Notes: generated by a model not told the origin, from the sequence alone. A DNA stretch of 64,000 nt from Abelmoschus esculentus (GCA_035048815.1 JAUCBN010000017.1:6382936-6446935), one strand, 5' to 3'; positions 44,514 to 58,132 are shown, numbered from the stretch's first letter. Translations and numbers: made by a program.

Positions 44514-47500
44514 CGAGTTAAGATAACCTAGAAAAGAGATATAATATTTGTTAATATTTAGTTGCGGTTATCTTTCTCTCCCTATTATATTTTCTTTTTA
44601 CAAACTTTATATTTATTGTTATTGTATTTGTTAGGGGTGAACAAAAAACTCGATTATATAGTCTCGATAGAATTTTTTTTTTCGAAATTGATTCTGGTAG
44701 AAACGAGACTGAATCTAAAATTTAGTTCTCGATCATAACCGTGATCAATAATGAATCTTGATTTTCTGGATCTGTTACTCGGTGGGTACTTAATAGGACT
44801 GAGATCAATACTTAATTCCCAATATGTGTTTTCTTGTTTGTAATAGTTAATTTTTTATCAAACTTTCTCTTTATGTATGAATATTATGTGTATGACTTGT
44901 TTTAAAATTTTAAATTTTAAACTTACAATATTTTAATTTAATTATTTAATATTGTTACTGGTTGTTGATTTTTTTTTCTCTTATTTCTTAGATTTTTTTA
45001 ATAATAAATCAATTGACCGGATACCCAATATTAATATAGGTTTTCATTATTAGCAGGACCAATACCTAAAGTTTAGGACCAGGCAACAAAAATCAAGACT
45101 AGTTCTAATTTTCAAGAATCGATGGATACTAAAACTAGGATCAAATTTACTTAAATTAGTTGGATACTGGTCTTACTCTAATACTCATCATTGAGAATTA
45201 TGGATATAAATTTGGATTGAATTTATGTTTTAATTACTAAGTATATTATGAGAGCTAATTTGTTCACAATAATATTTTAAAATAAAAAAAATGAAAATCA
45301 GAAAATAATAATAATTCAACAAAAGTACAAGATTATGGTATGATTTCCAATACGAATTTATTTATTTATTCTGAAAATTTCATCTATAATCATTATAACA
45401 TTAGTTGTTCCTCTTTCATTTTCATCGCCTATTGTCGCCATGGAAAATAATAGAAGCCTATTTGTCTATCTAAGAAACAGAGCAAAAATCTACCAAAAAT
45501 ACTGTAGCGGCTAATTAAAAAATCGATATAAAATATCTCATATTTTTTAAAATAGAATTTGAGGATTTTTTAAAATTATATTTTAAAAATAAAACTTAAA
45601 GAGTTATCTCACTTGGACAAGAAGTGTATATAATCGGATTCAATAATTCTTTAAAAAATTGTTTTAGATAATTGATAAATTTGAATTATTTAATCTTTAA
45701 TCTTACATTATATTAACTAAATCATATAACCGAGTTAATTATATTATTTTACTTTGTTAATGATTTATTTAATTTTTTATTAAAATATAAAATATAATAA
45801 TATGATAAATTTAATAATTGTTCCATTATGATTAAAGTATAAAAAATATAAATTTAAAAATTGAGATATTTTAATGCATAAAATTTATACATATTATACA
45901 TAATAGATCAGACCGTTTAATCGATTTTTCTTAAAAATGTGAACATCTTTTAACCCAAGGTAACAAAATAGACAATATTAAAAATAAACTAAAAATTTGA
46001 TAATTATAATATAAATTTTAATAATTTAGTGACTAAAGTGAGAACACCTTAAAAAATCGGTGATCATTTACATAATCTACCCTTTTAACGAAATATAAAA
46101 GAAACATGGAGGAAACTAAAGACACTGCACAATGATATTATGAAAATAAGTAAAACATTAAATAACAAAAAAAAATACATAAATTAAAAGGTTAAATCAA
46201 ACGATTAGATAAACCTCATATTAAAAAGTCAAATCCTTTTGTGTTATTATTAGAGACGAAGTTAGAGTTTAGAGTTTAAAAATAAAAAATAAATTTATAA
46301 ATAAATTAAAAATTTAAATAAAAAAACAAAAAAATCTTCAAGGACAACGAACAATTTACCCTCCTCATCAGGCTGGATGTGAGGGAAACACCCTAAATAG
46401 CCGCTCAGGCACCTTATAACTTAGGGCTTGTAAATTTAATTATCTATATTTTTTAATTTTAATTTTTATAATTTATTAAATAAACTAATAAGATGAATAA
46501 TTTTTGGATGCCAATTTTATGTCTAACACTAAAATAAATAAATTTTAAGCTTAACCCTAAATCATAAATTCTAAATTCTATATCAATACCTTAGACTTTA
46601 ATCTTAAATCATAATTTTAAATATTAAATTTAATTTTTATTGTTAGTAAATAAATAAAACAACAACAAAAAAAAAATTTTAATTCATAATAAAAATATAC
46701 TTTCATATAAAAAATATTTTTAATTTTCGCACATAACCCAAAAATCTGAAAGACGGTCCTATTCCTCACCCTTACATAATTATATATCTAATCATTCGTA
46801 TATGAATGCTCAGATTAATACATCTAAACAATAATAATAAAATCGAATTCTATTAATGAAAAGGCTTAATGCGATTAACATGACAATATTTAATATATAC
46901 AAATTGAATTTATCTTTTTAAATAAGTATATATTTAATTAATTAACGTTTAAGATTTCAACCTATTCAATCATTTTCGATCTTATTATATTTTAAAAAAA
47001 CATGCATACACACGTGTACATCCTTTTTATTTTTTTATTTTAAAAACAAGTAATACTACAGTGTTTGGCTAGAAGTCCTTGTGACGCATGTGAATTAAAA
47101 CAAATAAAGTGTCCTAAAATGTAAACGCAAAAAACAACACTCCTAATGGAAACGCATTTTAAACGCCAAAAATACTACAACAACGTGAACCAGACAGACT
47201 CTCTCATGTCTAAAATCTCAGAAAAAAAAGCATGCAGTCTTTTCTCTATTTAAAGTTTGGTAAAATTTTGTTATTGGTCCTTATACTATCTATATGTTAC
47301 GAATTCTGAGGTCTGTAGTTTAATTTTAGTGCATTTGTTTTTTAATTTTAAAATTTTAGTCATGACCTAAATAATTATGGACTTGAAACGGTTAGTTTGA
47401 AGAATATGAACTAAATATATAAGTTATGCATAATGTATAAACTAATGGTAGAATTTTATTTAATAGATTTAACGATTAATATTTTAGTCATGATTGATTT

Positions 47501-48380
47501 TTTAAATTTTTAAATATATAATGACTAAGATTAACACATTAGAGTAAAAAATAAATAAATTTGTAATTTATCTATAATACAATAATAAATATAAGATATT
47601 GAACCCAACAAATGATTCTGATAGAAAAGATGATTATATTTATTTTAAGAGATCTTAAATAAAGAATATGTGTCTTATAAATGTTAATAAAAAATATGAA
47701 CATATATTAACGTATAATCACATTAATATATTCAAAAAATAGATCGACCCTTTGGATGCAAGAAAATGTATTATGATCTTTTTTAATAATTTTTACTTCG
47801 GAAGGGAGAATTTATACCTAATGGTATTAGAGACGGAACTAGAATTTTGAGTTGAGGGTCGAACATAAATATTTGAAAATGAAAAGAGAGGAGTGAATTT
47901 TTTAAAAATATAAAAATAAAAAATCGAACAGAGATGATTATCCTTCTTCAACCCATTCAGTTTCATCCCTTTAATTAGCAATTATTTGAAACGATTTCCA
48001 TCATTGTATTAGAGTTGTCTTTGTGCTCTAAATTCAGACCCTATACTAATTATCATAAAGACTTCTTCAATTCACTAATAAACACAGAAGAATTAAGATT
48101 TTCAATAAGTGACAAGTTAGAACACGAGATTATGAGAAAAGAAATAAGAAACTTAGGGATTCAAATCAACATAAATCGCAAATTCAAGAATAGGAAACGA
48201 AGAAGAAGGAAAGTAGATGAACAGTTCATATAAAAGACTAAAATGAATAAAAAATAAAATCTAGTATATCTAATGTGCAATTCAATCTTTTTATATAAGT
48301 CAATTTATTTTTTTAATAAAATGACACATGGGAGGTTCGAAGTTTTTTTTTATTACAATGACATATTGCGCGTTTCGAAT
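44514..48380. other. AT-rich gene desert
   Basis: No supported gene. Pieces of small inverted-repeat elements are likely (for example 44630-45190, and the stretch 45990-46085 worded like the ends of element B: aatttagtgactaaag, atcggtgatcatttacat). Frames at 47793-47981 and 48015-48233 are Lys/Asn/Arg-rich products of AT-rich DNA. Confidence 0.35.
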
Positions 48381-48949
48381 TAGGACTGTAAATGAGACGA
48401 GACAGATCACGAGCTACTCGAGCTCGACTTGGTTAAAACTCAACTCGATTGAACTCGATCTGACTCAAGTTTTTGACGAGACAAGACGAGCTACATGATA
48501 TTCGACTCGAAAAACTCACGAGCTACTCGAAAATATAAATGTTTTTAATTTTTTTTAATTATTTAGAATCTAAATTTTTAAACTTAAAACTCTAAAATCT
48601 AAATTCTTAACATAAGTCTTAAACCCTAAATTAACACACTAAACCCTAAGATTAACAAGTTTGAGTTTACACAATTTTGTATTAAAGTTTTTTTTTTCTT
48701 TATTAGGCTTTAAAAGAGACGTGACATATAAGAATTATTCGAGTCTAACACAATCAAAGATCAGTCAACACTTGACTCGATTAGGCTCAAATAAAACTCT
48801 AACTTGACTCGAGTTCTTAACGAGCCAAACTGAGCTCAAAATTTTCAGACTCATTTAAAATTACTCAAACTCGAATTTGACTCAAAATCTCAAGGAGTCG
48901 AGTCGAATTTAGCACTACTCAAACTCGACTCGGCTCGTTTACGCCCCTG
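48381..48949. mobile_element. MITE-like element with short terminal inverted repeats
   Basis: Left end taggactgtaaatgag and right end ctcgtttacgcccctg are imperfect inverted copies. Inside, gactcgag-type motifs (acgagctactcga, ctcgactcg) occur in both orientations, so the element can fold. The ends resemble hAT-type MITEs and, more loosely, the nested MITE at 27405. No clear 8-bp duplication flanks it. Confidence 0.6.
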
Positions 48950-49109
48950 GATGCAAAATATCTCAAAAAACATTTTAGGGGTCAACTCAAAAAAATACAT
49001 AATTTAGGGGCCAATAAAATCATTAAGCCAAAAAATAAATATGAAATTAAGACTAAATCTATACACGCAATTAGAATAATGAAAAAGTTAGAAAAATTTA
49101 GAAATATAG

Positions 49110-49270
49110 GATAATGAGTTTAAAAGTTTAGAGTTTAAGGTTAGAAATTGTGGTCAGAGTTTAAAAAATTAAGGGTATGCCCTAAAATTTAGGGCATAAA
49201 ATATAGGATTTAAAATGTAAAATTAAGGTTGTGATTTAAAATTTAATTTTTAAATATAATTTTTTTTAAA
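49110..49270 (+). repeat. MITE family C, copy 4, partial
   Basis: Contains ttagagtttaaggttag, attaagggtatgcc and taaaatttaatttttaaatat in the same order as copies 2 and 5. Neither terminal repeat can be recognised. Confidence 0.5.
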
Positions 49271-49499
49271 ATCAATTACAGTTGATTACAATTGTATTGG
49301 ACATACTCGAACTTGTGACTTTTAAGAACAACAACTATTACCGATTAAAGCAAAATAGTTGGTGCTAATATAAGATATATAAGGATATATAATTAGGGCA
49401 CATGATTTTTGTTTTAAAAATATTGCATAATCTTATCCTACTTACGTCACAATTGAAATGAGAAGTTCCATGAATTTGCATTTTCCAGTTGTTCTCACT

Positions 49500-49977
49500 A
49501 TAAAAAAAACAGTGTAAACCAGTTTGATTTTCTTCACTTAATCACGACACCATCATCTCCCTCCGCAGCTCTGTGTCGATACCCTTTTGCGTATGTTCTT
49601 ACACTGCTGTAAAGAGCTGTTGCTTGACCGTCCACTCTTGTTTGAACACAATAACCAGAATAAAAACAAGGGTCAACAGTCAATATTACAGATTCATAAT
49701 TATGAATAACAGATTTACTTCATCTTAGGAAAGTTCAGAAACCAACCCAAGAACACGACAGTCGTACTAGTTTACAGAAATGTCAATGTGAATGCAGAAA
49801 ATCTAGACCCCGCGCTTTAGAAACAAGACAACATTGCTTATAAACATAGGTTGTGGTTTTTCTTCTGTATTTGTTTATATATACCTTTCTTTCTGTACTT
49901 TTCTGGGTCATTTTCTTTCTCCCCTTCTGTATCTGGGTCTAGTTTTCCTTGTTCAAAGTTCTTATCTCCTTTAGAGA
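49500..49977 (+). promoter_or_regulatory. Promoter and leader of the RLCK gene
   Basis: TATATATA at 49876-49883 with T/C-rich sequence after it (ctttctttctgtacttttctg) places a likely transcription start near 49910, about 70 bp before the ATG. Upstream DNA is less AT-rich than the neighbouring desert. No specific operator-like site recognised. Confidence 0.45.
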
Positions 49978-51645
49978 ATGAAGTGCTTTTCTATGTTCGG
50001 TAAGGACAAAACAAAGAGCAAGACAAGAGAATCAAGATCTGCTCCTGAATTGAGGAACCAAAGTAAATCAGATAATCCAGCAGCAGTGAGTAGGACAACA
50101 AGATCTATGCCATGTCCAAGGAGCATACCAGAGTTGTATAAAGAAAGAGAGCATAATTTGAGAGTCTTCTCCTTAGAAGAGTTGAATGAGGCCACAAACG
50201 GTTTCAATAGGAGGCTAAAGATCGGTGAGGGAGGTTTCGGGAGTGTTTATAAGGGCACAATTAGGCCTGCCAATGGCCGAGGTGATCCTATTGTTGTTGC
50301 GGTTAAGCGGCTCAACACGCACGGTTTACAGGTAACTTTTAGAACAAGTTAAAAGATTTGTAGTGTGGTTTTAGAACTAGCTTCTGTTTCTTATGACAAT
50401 GCTGTTAATCTTCTAGGGTCATAAGGAATGGTTAACGGAGATTCAATTTCTCGGCGTGGTTAATCATCCGAGCCTGGTAAAACTCTTAGGATATTGTTCG
50501 GTAGACGGAGAAAGAGGGATCCAAAGACTGCTGGTATACGAATTCATGCCGAATCGGAGCTTAGAACATCATCTTTTTAGCACTACTTCCACATTGCCTT
50601 GGAGAACAAGATTAGAGATTATGCTTGGTGCAGCTAAAGGACTGGCTTATCTACATGAGGGATTGGAAGTCAAGGTACAATCTTCTTTTTAAATCATGGT
50701 AAATTTCCACATTAAGACTTGTTTGGTAGGAGAGAAAATAAAACTGCAACAAGTTGCAGACCTCTGTTTCAGTACCTCTTGCAAGTTGCAACTAATGCAC
50801 TAATTTATCTATCTGTTAGTATGCTGCAAAAAATCTTGTTGAATTCATCTTTATAATGGACTCTATTGTGTTATTGGAACAGGTGATATATAGAGATTTC
50901 AAATCCTCAAATGTGCTCTTGGATGAAAAGTTTAGGGCAAAGCTCTCGGACTTCGGTCTTGCAAGGGAAGGGCCAACAGGCGACCGGACTCATGTATCAA
51001 CGACGGTGAGTAGACATTAGATTCGTAGCAGGCTATTTCGAGACTAATTTGATGTGTGCATAGCATCTGCACTGCATCCTTGTTGGTTGACAAGTAGCTT
51101 CTCAAGTGTTTCAGCATCTACTACTAATTTCATGATGCATTTTCATAACATTTGTTGAATTAAGGTTGTTGACATTGTGTTTTGTTTCATATTTCGTGAA
51201 GGTGGTCGGAACTTACGGCTACGCTGCACCAGAGTATGTTGAAACAGGCCATCTCACAATCCAAAGTGACATATGGACATTCGGAGTGGTACTTTACGAA
51301 ATCCTCACAGGGAGGAGAACAGTTGAAAGAAACCGCCCGATATCGGAGCAGAAGCTTCTAGACTGGATTAAACAGTTCTGTCCCGAAAGTAAACGATTCG
51401 GCATGATAATAGATCCTCGACTTAGAGGCAACTATCCACTCAGTGCAGCTCAAAAACTAGGAAAGTTGGCCAACAGATGCCTAAACAAAAATGCCAAAGA
51501 AAGACCAACAATGAGTGAAGTGGTAGAGAGCTTGAAGCAAGTAATACAAGAATCAGAAGCACCAAGTTCTTCGATTGACAAGTCTGCTGGTGCATCGTCG
51601 ACTAGAAAGGGCGGCGGGCGAAGGTCGAATAAGGTTAGTTTCTGA
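49978..51645 (+). CDS. PBL19-like: Receptor-like cytoplasmic kinase VII, PBL19/PCRK type, four exons
   Basis: Exons 49978-50331, 50417-50674, 50883-51005 and 51202-51645 (all GT-AG) join to 392 codons plus stop. It starts MKCFSMFGK; there is no Gly2, so membrane attachment would rest on Cys3 palmitoylation. The tail before the kinase has RSAPEL and PRSIPELYKEREHNLRVFS, usual for PBL19/PBL20-like proteins. Kinase motifs: Gly loop GEGGFGSV 83-90, catalytic Lys110 (VAVKRL), YRD 207-209, DFG 227-229, APE 254-256, and a Ser/Gly/Arg-rich C-terminal tail. All catalytic residues are present. In Arabidopsis these cytoplasmic Ser/Thr kinases relay pattern-recognition (chitin, flagellin) receptor signals to MAPK cascades in immunity. 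Whether PBL19, PBL20 or PCRK is closest needs a tree. Confidence 0.92.
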
Positions 51646-52508
51646 TGTTTTCCTTGAGCTGTGCAACATACAGAGATGGGTTCAAAGATAAAAGAATGCC
51701 CAGGAGACTTGTGGTCTCTGCAGTCATCTTTGGTTATTTGCTTTCTTTACTACAATTTGTGGATACAACATGGAAGAGACAGGACCTTCAATGGCGAGAA
51801 TTTCAAAATATAGAATTAGTGTTTTGAGAATTTTAAGAATAGTGATTGTAAGATTTTATGTATTCAATATACTTGTGAAATCCCAGTGAATCTACTTCAA
51901 TATAAACATGTTGTTATTATTAGCGCCAACCATATCGACAGAGTGATTGAGCGATCAATGTCAAATGATAGAGATTATATTCTAAAACAAATACTACTGT
52001 AATCACTATTAGTTTGTTTAAAAAAATTAAAAAAAAAACATTAATAAGGTTTATATCACAAATAAAAAACTAAAATATAAAATTTTAGGCATTGAAAATA
52101 TTTTTTTATCAAAGTAGGTACCATTAATTGAATTAAAGCTTAAGGATGTTCATATTAATTTAATTAGATGTATATCACAAAAATATTTAAATATTGACTT
52201 TTGCTTTTTAATAAAAATATTAATAAATACAACCAAATATTCAAAGATAAACTACATAAATAATCATTAAACTTTTAAAGCATTTTTATTTTGGTCAATA
52301 AACTTTTAAAATTTTTATTGAGATCACATAATATTTGTTTCGTTTTTATTTTAATCCCTCTTATTACCGAAAATGATAATATAGATTAAACTAATATAAT
52401 TTAATATATTTGCAGCTAATTAAAAGTTAAAACATTTCCCCCTTTTGAACTCGGCGGTTTCTACCTCTTAAAACCTCATTTTTGTGTATTCTTCTCTTTA
52501 AATTCTCT
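51646..52508 (+). other. 3' flank of the RLCK gene
   Basis: Probable 3'UTR up to about 51920. The 60-codon frame directly after the stop codon is UTR, not a gene. From about 52000 the DNA is AT-rich and gene-free. 52240-52345 (taaataatcattaaactttt, ggtcaataaacttttaaa) has the wording of MITE ends seen elsewhere in the window. Confidence 0.4.
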
Positions 52509-52666
52509 GTGGTTTTTTCTGATACCACTTTATTTCACATCATTCTTATATCATATATATTTTATTAGTTTTAATCTTTATGACGAAGTGGTTTTTTCTG
52601 ATACCACTTTATTTCACATCATTCTTATATCATACATATTTTATTAGTTTTAATCTTTATGACGAA
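52509..52666 (+). repeat. Two-copy 79-bp tandem duplication
   Basis: 52509-52587 and 52588-52666 are identical except for one base (atatata against atacata). Unit start gtggttttttctgatacca. The near-identity points to a recent event. The unit length equals that of the Tat array by coincidence; the sequences are unrelated. Confidence 0.95.
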
Positions 52667-53836
52667 ATAGATGTTTAAATTATATTTATAATTTATTTTT
52701 AAATTTAAATTAATTTTAATTTTAAATAGGTGTTTTTATTTCGATTATTTTAAGTGTCTGATTGTTAAAAAAATTATAAGCCACTTAAAATATGACATGT
52801 TACATGTTTTTAATTTTTATTTTTTAAATAATTTTTAAATAAAATCAAAATTCAAAAAATAAAAAAATTATCAATTATATTTTTTATTAAATAATCCCAA
52901 ATCCTTAACACAAAACCCAAAAAACTCAAACCGTTGTCATTTTCGCTATTGATTGCCTTACTTGAGACCAACACTACCGCCTTCAGACCACTACGACCAT
53001 TTCTCCCAATCACCCACCGTTTGTAATTGATGGTCGGTATGTCGATCAACTTTTTTTGGGGGAGTTTAGCTTCTCTTGACGTTAGGAAGTCTATTTGTAT
53101 ATCGACCGTCGATTACCAACGATGGGTGGTTGAAAAAATAGATATAGTGATACAACGGGGATATAGTTACTGAAGTTGTGACCATCGACAACAAAATCGA
53201 CTGAGACAGTTAAGGTTTTAATTTTGGGGTCATATTGCGAGTTTATAAAATTTTACGATTTTTAAAAGATAAACATATTTAAAAAAAAAACAAAATAAAA
53301 AATATTTTTAAAAAATAATAATAATTAATGGTTAAATATCTAAAATGACCGACATAAAAATTTAAATATCTATTTAAAACTAAAAATAGTTTAGGTATCA
53401 AAAATAAATTAAACGTATATAGTTCAACATTTATTTTTTAATACTTCTCAAAAAGTTTTAAAGTTTTTTATAATTTTTTTTAATTATTGGACGAGTATTT
53501 GCATAAAAAATCATGATAAAAACATGTGTTAACACATGAATTTCATGAATTTAGGGGTTGTTAGTTGTTTTGAAGATTTATTTATATTATTTAAATCGAT
53601 AATTTAGATTATCGAGAAATATAATTAGAGATTATTCAGAGATTTGGTTTAAAGTTTAACGAATAAGAATGAAAGTATAATCTATTAAATCCTTCTCAAA
53701 CTAATTTGGCATTGTTTTATTTTTTGGGAAATGATTTCATTTTTAACTACCTGCAAATGCATTACATTATATTTTTTAACTAAAAAATAAAAATAACAAG
53801 CCACACTGTAAATCTTAAACAGAAGGCAATGAGAGT
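52667..53836. other. AT-rich DNA with one hairpin
   Basis: No supported gene. The only structure I see is the inverted repeat at 53007-53132, listed separately. The stretch 52900-53220 is less AT-rich than its neighbours. Confidence 0.4.
53007..53132 (+). repeat. Short inverted repeat (34-nt arms, 58-nt loop)
   Basis: Arms 53007-53040 (caatcacccaccgtttgtaa...) and 53099-53132 (...ccaacgatgggtggttg) match at 28 of 34 positions. Of the six mismatches, four would be G-U pairs in RNA of the + strand, leaving two true mismatches. A MIRNA-like or siRNA hairpin is possible. No promoter is evident and expression is unknown. Confidence 0.55.
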
Positions 53837-55450
53837 GTAACGCCTTAAATCTAAATATTATATTTGAGTCTGAAACTTAATTTATTACTATATTTTTTTT
53901 AAACCTAGCTAGTTTTAGCCCAAACAAATTATTTTTTAAAACATTTAAATTTAATAATTGAAAATATAAAAAAAATAAATTATTACTAAAGGTGATCCAA
54001 TTTAATTTAAAACAATTAAACATTCGACTTCTTTAATACAAATCCAAATAAAGAGTTATAAACTTGACCATACAAAATCCTATGAATATTTAGGTCACTA
54101 AACACAAGTACCGTTATCTGAAAAAATTATCACATATTAGAATCCCATACTAATAATGCTTCTCAACCCCACAATCGACGATCAACCTACACATGAAAAC
54201 AGTAATTTGAGCGCATAACTAACAAAAAACTCAGTGGTACACATCTACTCTACTCTATTTCATGTTAATCATAAGCATATGCATGAAAACTAAAACGAGA
54301 AATAAGAAGAGATAAATAAATGTGTGACAATCACTAGTCAACTAAACACATGCTATCATCATAACAATCTCCATACATGACACACAAGGTCTATTCATTC
54401 TCGAGATCTCATCATACAATTTGGGTGAAAGCACAAATATGAAAAACAACTCTAGAGTGAGACCTAAATCATACAACATCAGGAACTTACACTCCTCATG
54501 CAAGTCTGTGTCATGTAGCATCGAAATATACACCCTATGTGGGCCGAGTCACATAACATCGAGACATACAACCATACTTAAAATTTTCCATCACGTATCT
54601 TTGAATGAGGTCCATGTCACATGATATTGATAATTTGTATTCAATTACTAACCATGGTGTTGCAACATTCTTGTCTGGATTTTTAGATATCATTAATCAT
54701 TGACTCAACAAAAAAAATTCCTATTCGGCATACAAGAAACGTGTCTAAACTATTTTTTAAAGAATAAAATGACTTAGATGATATTTTTATTGAACTTCAA
54801 TTTTTAAAAGATTTAGAGTCACTATTGGTCACTCTGTACATCGAATACCATAAAAACAACCAATTGTTTTAAAATATTAGAGTTTGAAAGTTAATTATGT
54901 GTAAGAAAAGATTAGCATCTCACGAACGCTCAATTTCGGCACCTTTAATTTTGTGTGGCATATTATTTTAGAATAACGATTCAAATTTAATTTAATCATT
55001 GATTATTAACTTTATTCATGTTCAAAAATAAAATATTTCTTTTATAAAAATATATTTTTACTTCTAATATAAATTAGAAACACTCATATACGCCTATGGC
55101 ACCGGTATTCATATTCTAAAAATACATTATATATAATGAGATTTTATGCATGATTAATTATGATCTAATTTATTTTATTTTTTTACTTAAAAAGACTCTA
55201 ATTTAAATTTACGTATTATTTAGTCTATAAATATTATTTAATTCTAAAGTTTATATGAGACAACTTTAAATAATCTTGAGCACTATTCATATTTAAACTC
55301 TAAAATTATAGATAATATAACTTTATTAATTAGACTAGTTATTAAAGTTCTAATCATAATTAAGTCTATATTTATTTATCTAACTTATTTATTAATTCTT
55401 AAAGTTTTAATGAATATTAAATATTCTATTTAAGTGTTCATGTTGAACAA
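53837..55450 (+). mobile_element. Probable degraded gypsy LTR
   Basis: Starts tgtaacgcctt, a common gypsy LTR start. Near 54900 it has attaattatgtgtaag, then agattagcatctcacgaacg, matching in kind the motif at 1180-1215. In between are acatcg/catcata-rich strings seen in Del/Tekay-type LTRs. No second LTR, primer site or coding part was found, and the borders are approximate. Confidence 0.35.
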
Positions 55451-56114
55451 CATCCAACTGTGTTAAGATTATCATTGAAATTTGAAATTTCAAAACTTTT
55501 CATTCAAATCCTTCAATTTTCTATAATTAGCTAAATCTAAATCAAATTATTTGATTTTAAGAACATAATAGGCTCTAATTAAAAAAATTCTCATCTAATA
55601 TTTAATTGAATTAATCCTATGATCTAAATACCAATTCAAATTTAGTATGTAATTTAAGAATTATACATTAAATAAACTATATATTATATGTTTTAAAAAA
55701 AAGCATATTACATATAGAATAATTAATATTTACATAACAAATTAATCATATCATAGTATATATACTAGATATATATGGCATAAAGATATTAGTTTTTATT
55801 TAATATAGCAACTAAATTTTCATTAAAATCATAAAAATATCACAATTATAAATTATCCAGGAAGGAAATAATGAGATTAATCTATCAAAAGTTTTTTTTT
55901 ACCCAAAAATAAAAAAAATGAACAACTTCTACGGAGATAATCATACCATTAAAATTCAAAAGCTTCTTGATTTTCCTTTTCTCTATTCAAATGAGATGCA
56001 CAATGGAAAAAGGAGTGGTGATCAATCCAAACTATTAGGCAGAATATTTCTTTACTTAGTACTGATACATCAGTAAGCAATAATCAATCGAGCGAGATCT
56101 AACTTATTCATGGG
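55451..56114. other. Gene-free AT-rich DNA
   Basis: No frame, repeat pair or signal I can support. Confidence 0.4.
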
Positions 56115-56500
56115 AAAGATTACGTTTAGTTCACCCAATTATTAAATGTTACATTTAGGTCATTCAATTATGAGTAAGTTTACAATTGGGTCGCCCTTCA
56201 TATTTAAAAAATGTATCAATTTGGTCCTTTTCTTCCAAATTACTTGTATACCATCGTTGACATTAAAGTACTTCATTTAAAATCGTAAATTAATCTAATA
56301 CACAAATTGATAAAAAAAATTAAATATGAAGGGTGACTCTAATATAACCGTACTTATAATTGAGTGATCTAAATATAACGTTTATTAATTAGGTGACTAA
56401 AATATAACCTTACCCATACTTGAGTGACCCAAACATAACTTTTAATAATTAAATGATCTCAATGTAATCTTACTCATATTTAAATGATCCATTGCAGTTT
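56115..56500. mobile_element. Inverted-repeat MITE with an extended right arm
   Basis: 56115-56205 (aaagattacgtttagttcac to cgcccttcatattt) is inverted at 56321-56410 (aaatatgaagggtgac to aaaatataacctta). The right side then repeats the arm's module once more in the same direction (acttgagtgacccaaacata, aatgtaatcttactcatat), so that arm is longer. No coding potential. Confidence 0.7.
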
Positions 56501-57605
56501 ACTTAAAAAAATTAAGGTTATTTACTTATTCATATATATACATAAAGATATTAATTTAAAAGTAATCAAAAGAATATATTACATATATTAGTTCATGTAA
56601 ATTAATCAAAAACATATAAGTAAACTTATACCATATACTACATATAAAAAATGCATTGTATATATACTCCATTTATACATATATGATAAAAAGAAATTAA
56701 TGAAAATATATATTTCGTGTAAATGGTTTTACGGAAAACATTTTCATAACTTTTCGTTGTTTGGTTTATAAAAAATGAAAAAGTCAAAGGAAAATCAATT
56801 GCATTCAATGAAAAAAAATCCCTTATTTCTATTCTATGTAAAATGACTTACCTATTTATTCTCGATAAGTTGTTTTTTTCCTTTTGTTCTCTTTACAAAC
56901 AAAGAAATATTCTAATTTATTTATATTTTGATATTTCATTCTGATTATATTTTAATTAATTTATTTTTATTTTAATATTTTTTTATTTTAATATTTTAAT
57001 TTGTTTTCCTTCCTAACTGTAATTCATTGTTTTTAATTTATTTTAAATTTTAATATTTCATTCTAATTATAATAGGTTTTATTTTAAATTTTCATTTTAA
57101 TATTTTCAAACTTTTAAAATAATATCAATATCTAAGAATATTTGTTTAGAAAATGAGCCATAAAATTGATTTTTTTACTGTGGTCAACAATTTGATACAA
57201 CACTACTAATAAGTTTGGGATGCATTTTCTGTCCAGATTTAGTTCAATACCTTAATTCCTATGAGGGCATTCGGATGAAGGAAAAAAATTATAAAGACTT
57301 ACATCGACGTAAATCTTTATAATTTATTATTGGTTACTAGGTTGGATATATATATTAGTGTAAGTCTTTGTAAAATATAATTTTTAAAAAATAAAAACAA
57401 CTCAATAAAATAAATAAATTTTTAATGTAAAATCTTGTTTGTTTCATAAAAAATAAAATTTACCAAACAACGAAAAATAGTTTACACAGTTTTATCCAAA
57501 CACATGAAAATGACTTTTGTAATTCGTTTTCTAAAAAATATAGTTCATTTTCCAAAATTCATTTTTTCGAAACAGTTTTCAGTGAAATAAACCGACCCTA
57601 TATAC
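56501..57605. other. AT-rich DNA, possible old TIR element
   Basis: tttttcgttgttt-type motifs near 56750 and their complement near 57470 (ccaaacaacgaaaaa) lie in inverted arrangement about 0.7 kb apart. The right end reads gaaacagttttcagtgaaataaacc, a wording I know from plant MITEs. No gene. Confidence 0.3.
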
Positions 57606-58132
57606 TATATATAATTAAGCGTATACTATATAAGGGTATAATGATATACAATTAATAAATTTAGTCTAACAAAGTAATTAATACAAGACGAACCATATAG
57701 TTAAAGTCGAAAATAAAAATAAATAAATTTATATTTCCTTTTGATTTCATTATTTTATAATATGAGACTGATACTAAAGTCTCAGTCATACTGGGAAGAT
57801 CATTTATTTCCACGTGAAAAATTTAATTGAAGTCCAAAAAGATGATGTTTTTAACGTGAATGAATGGTCAACAGGTTACGTTTAATGTTTTCAAAGCTTT
57901 TAAGTGTGTAGATGAACCTAAAAAGTATCAAGCTTTTGAACTAATTGAATCCATTTTTAACGTGAACATAACAGATATTCATTTTTTAACTAGTATGAGT
58001 GTTCATTCAAGGTCTTTTTGTTCACATATGTCAATGTTCGTCATTCATACTATATTCCTAGCTTTTTTTATTTGCGCTCAAAATTTGCATATTTTTAGAT
58101 TCATATCTTTCTACGTTCACATCAATATTTAC
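57606..58132. other. Gene-free spacer
   Basis: One 93-codon frame (57860-58141) has no recognisable motif and a Phe/His-rich end; I regard it as chance. Nothing else seen. Confidence 0.4.

Noticed and set aside
51645..51827. 60-codon frame directly after the RLCK gene
   Set aside because: Starts at the stop codon overlap and has no motif; it is the 3'UTR.
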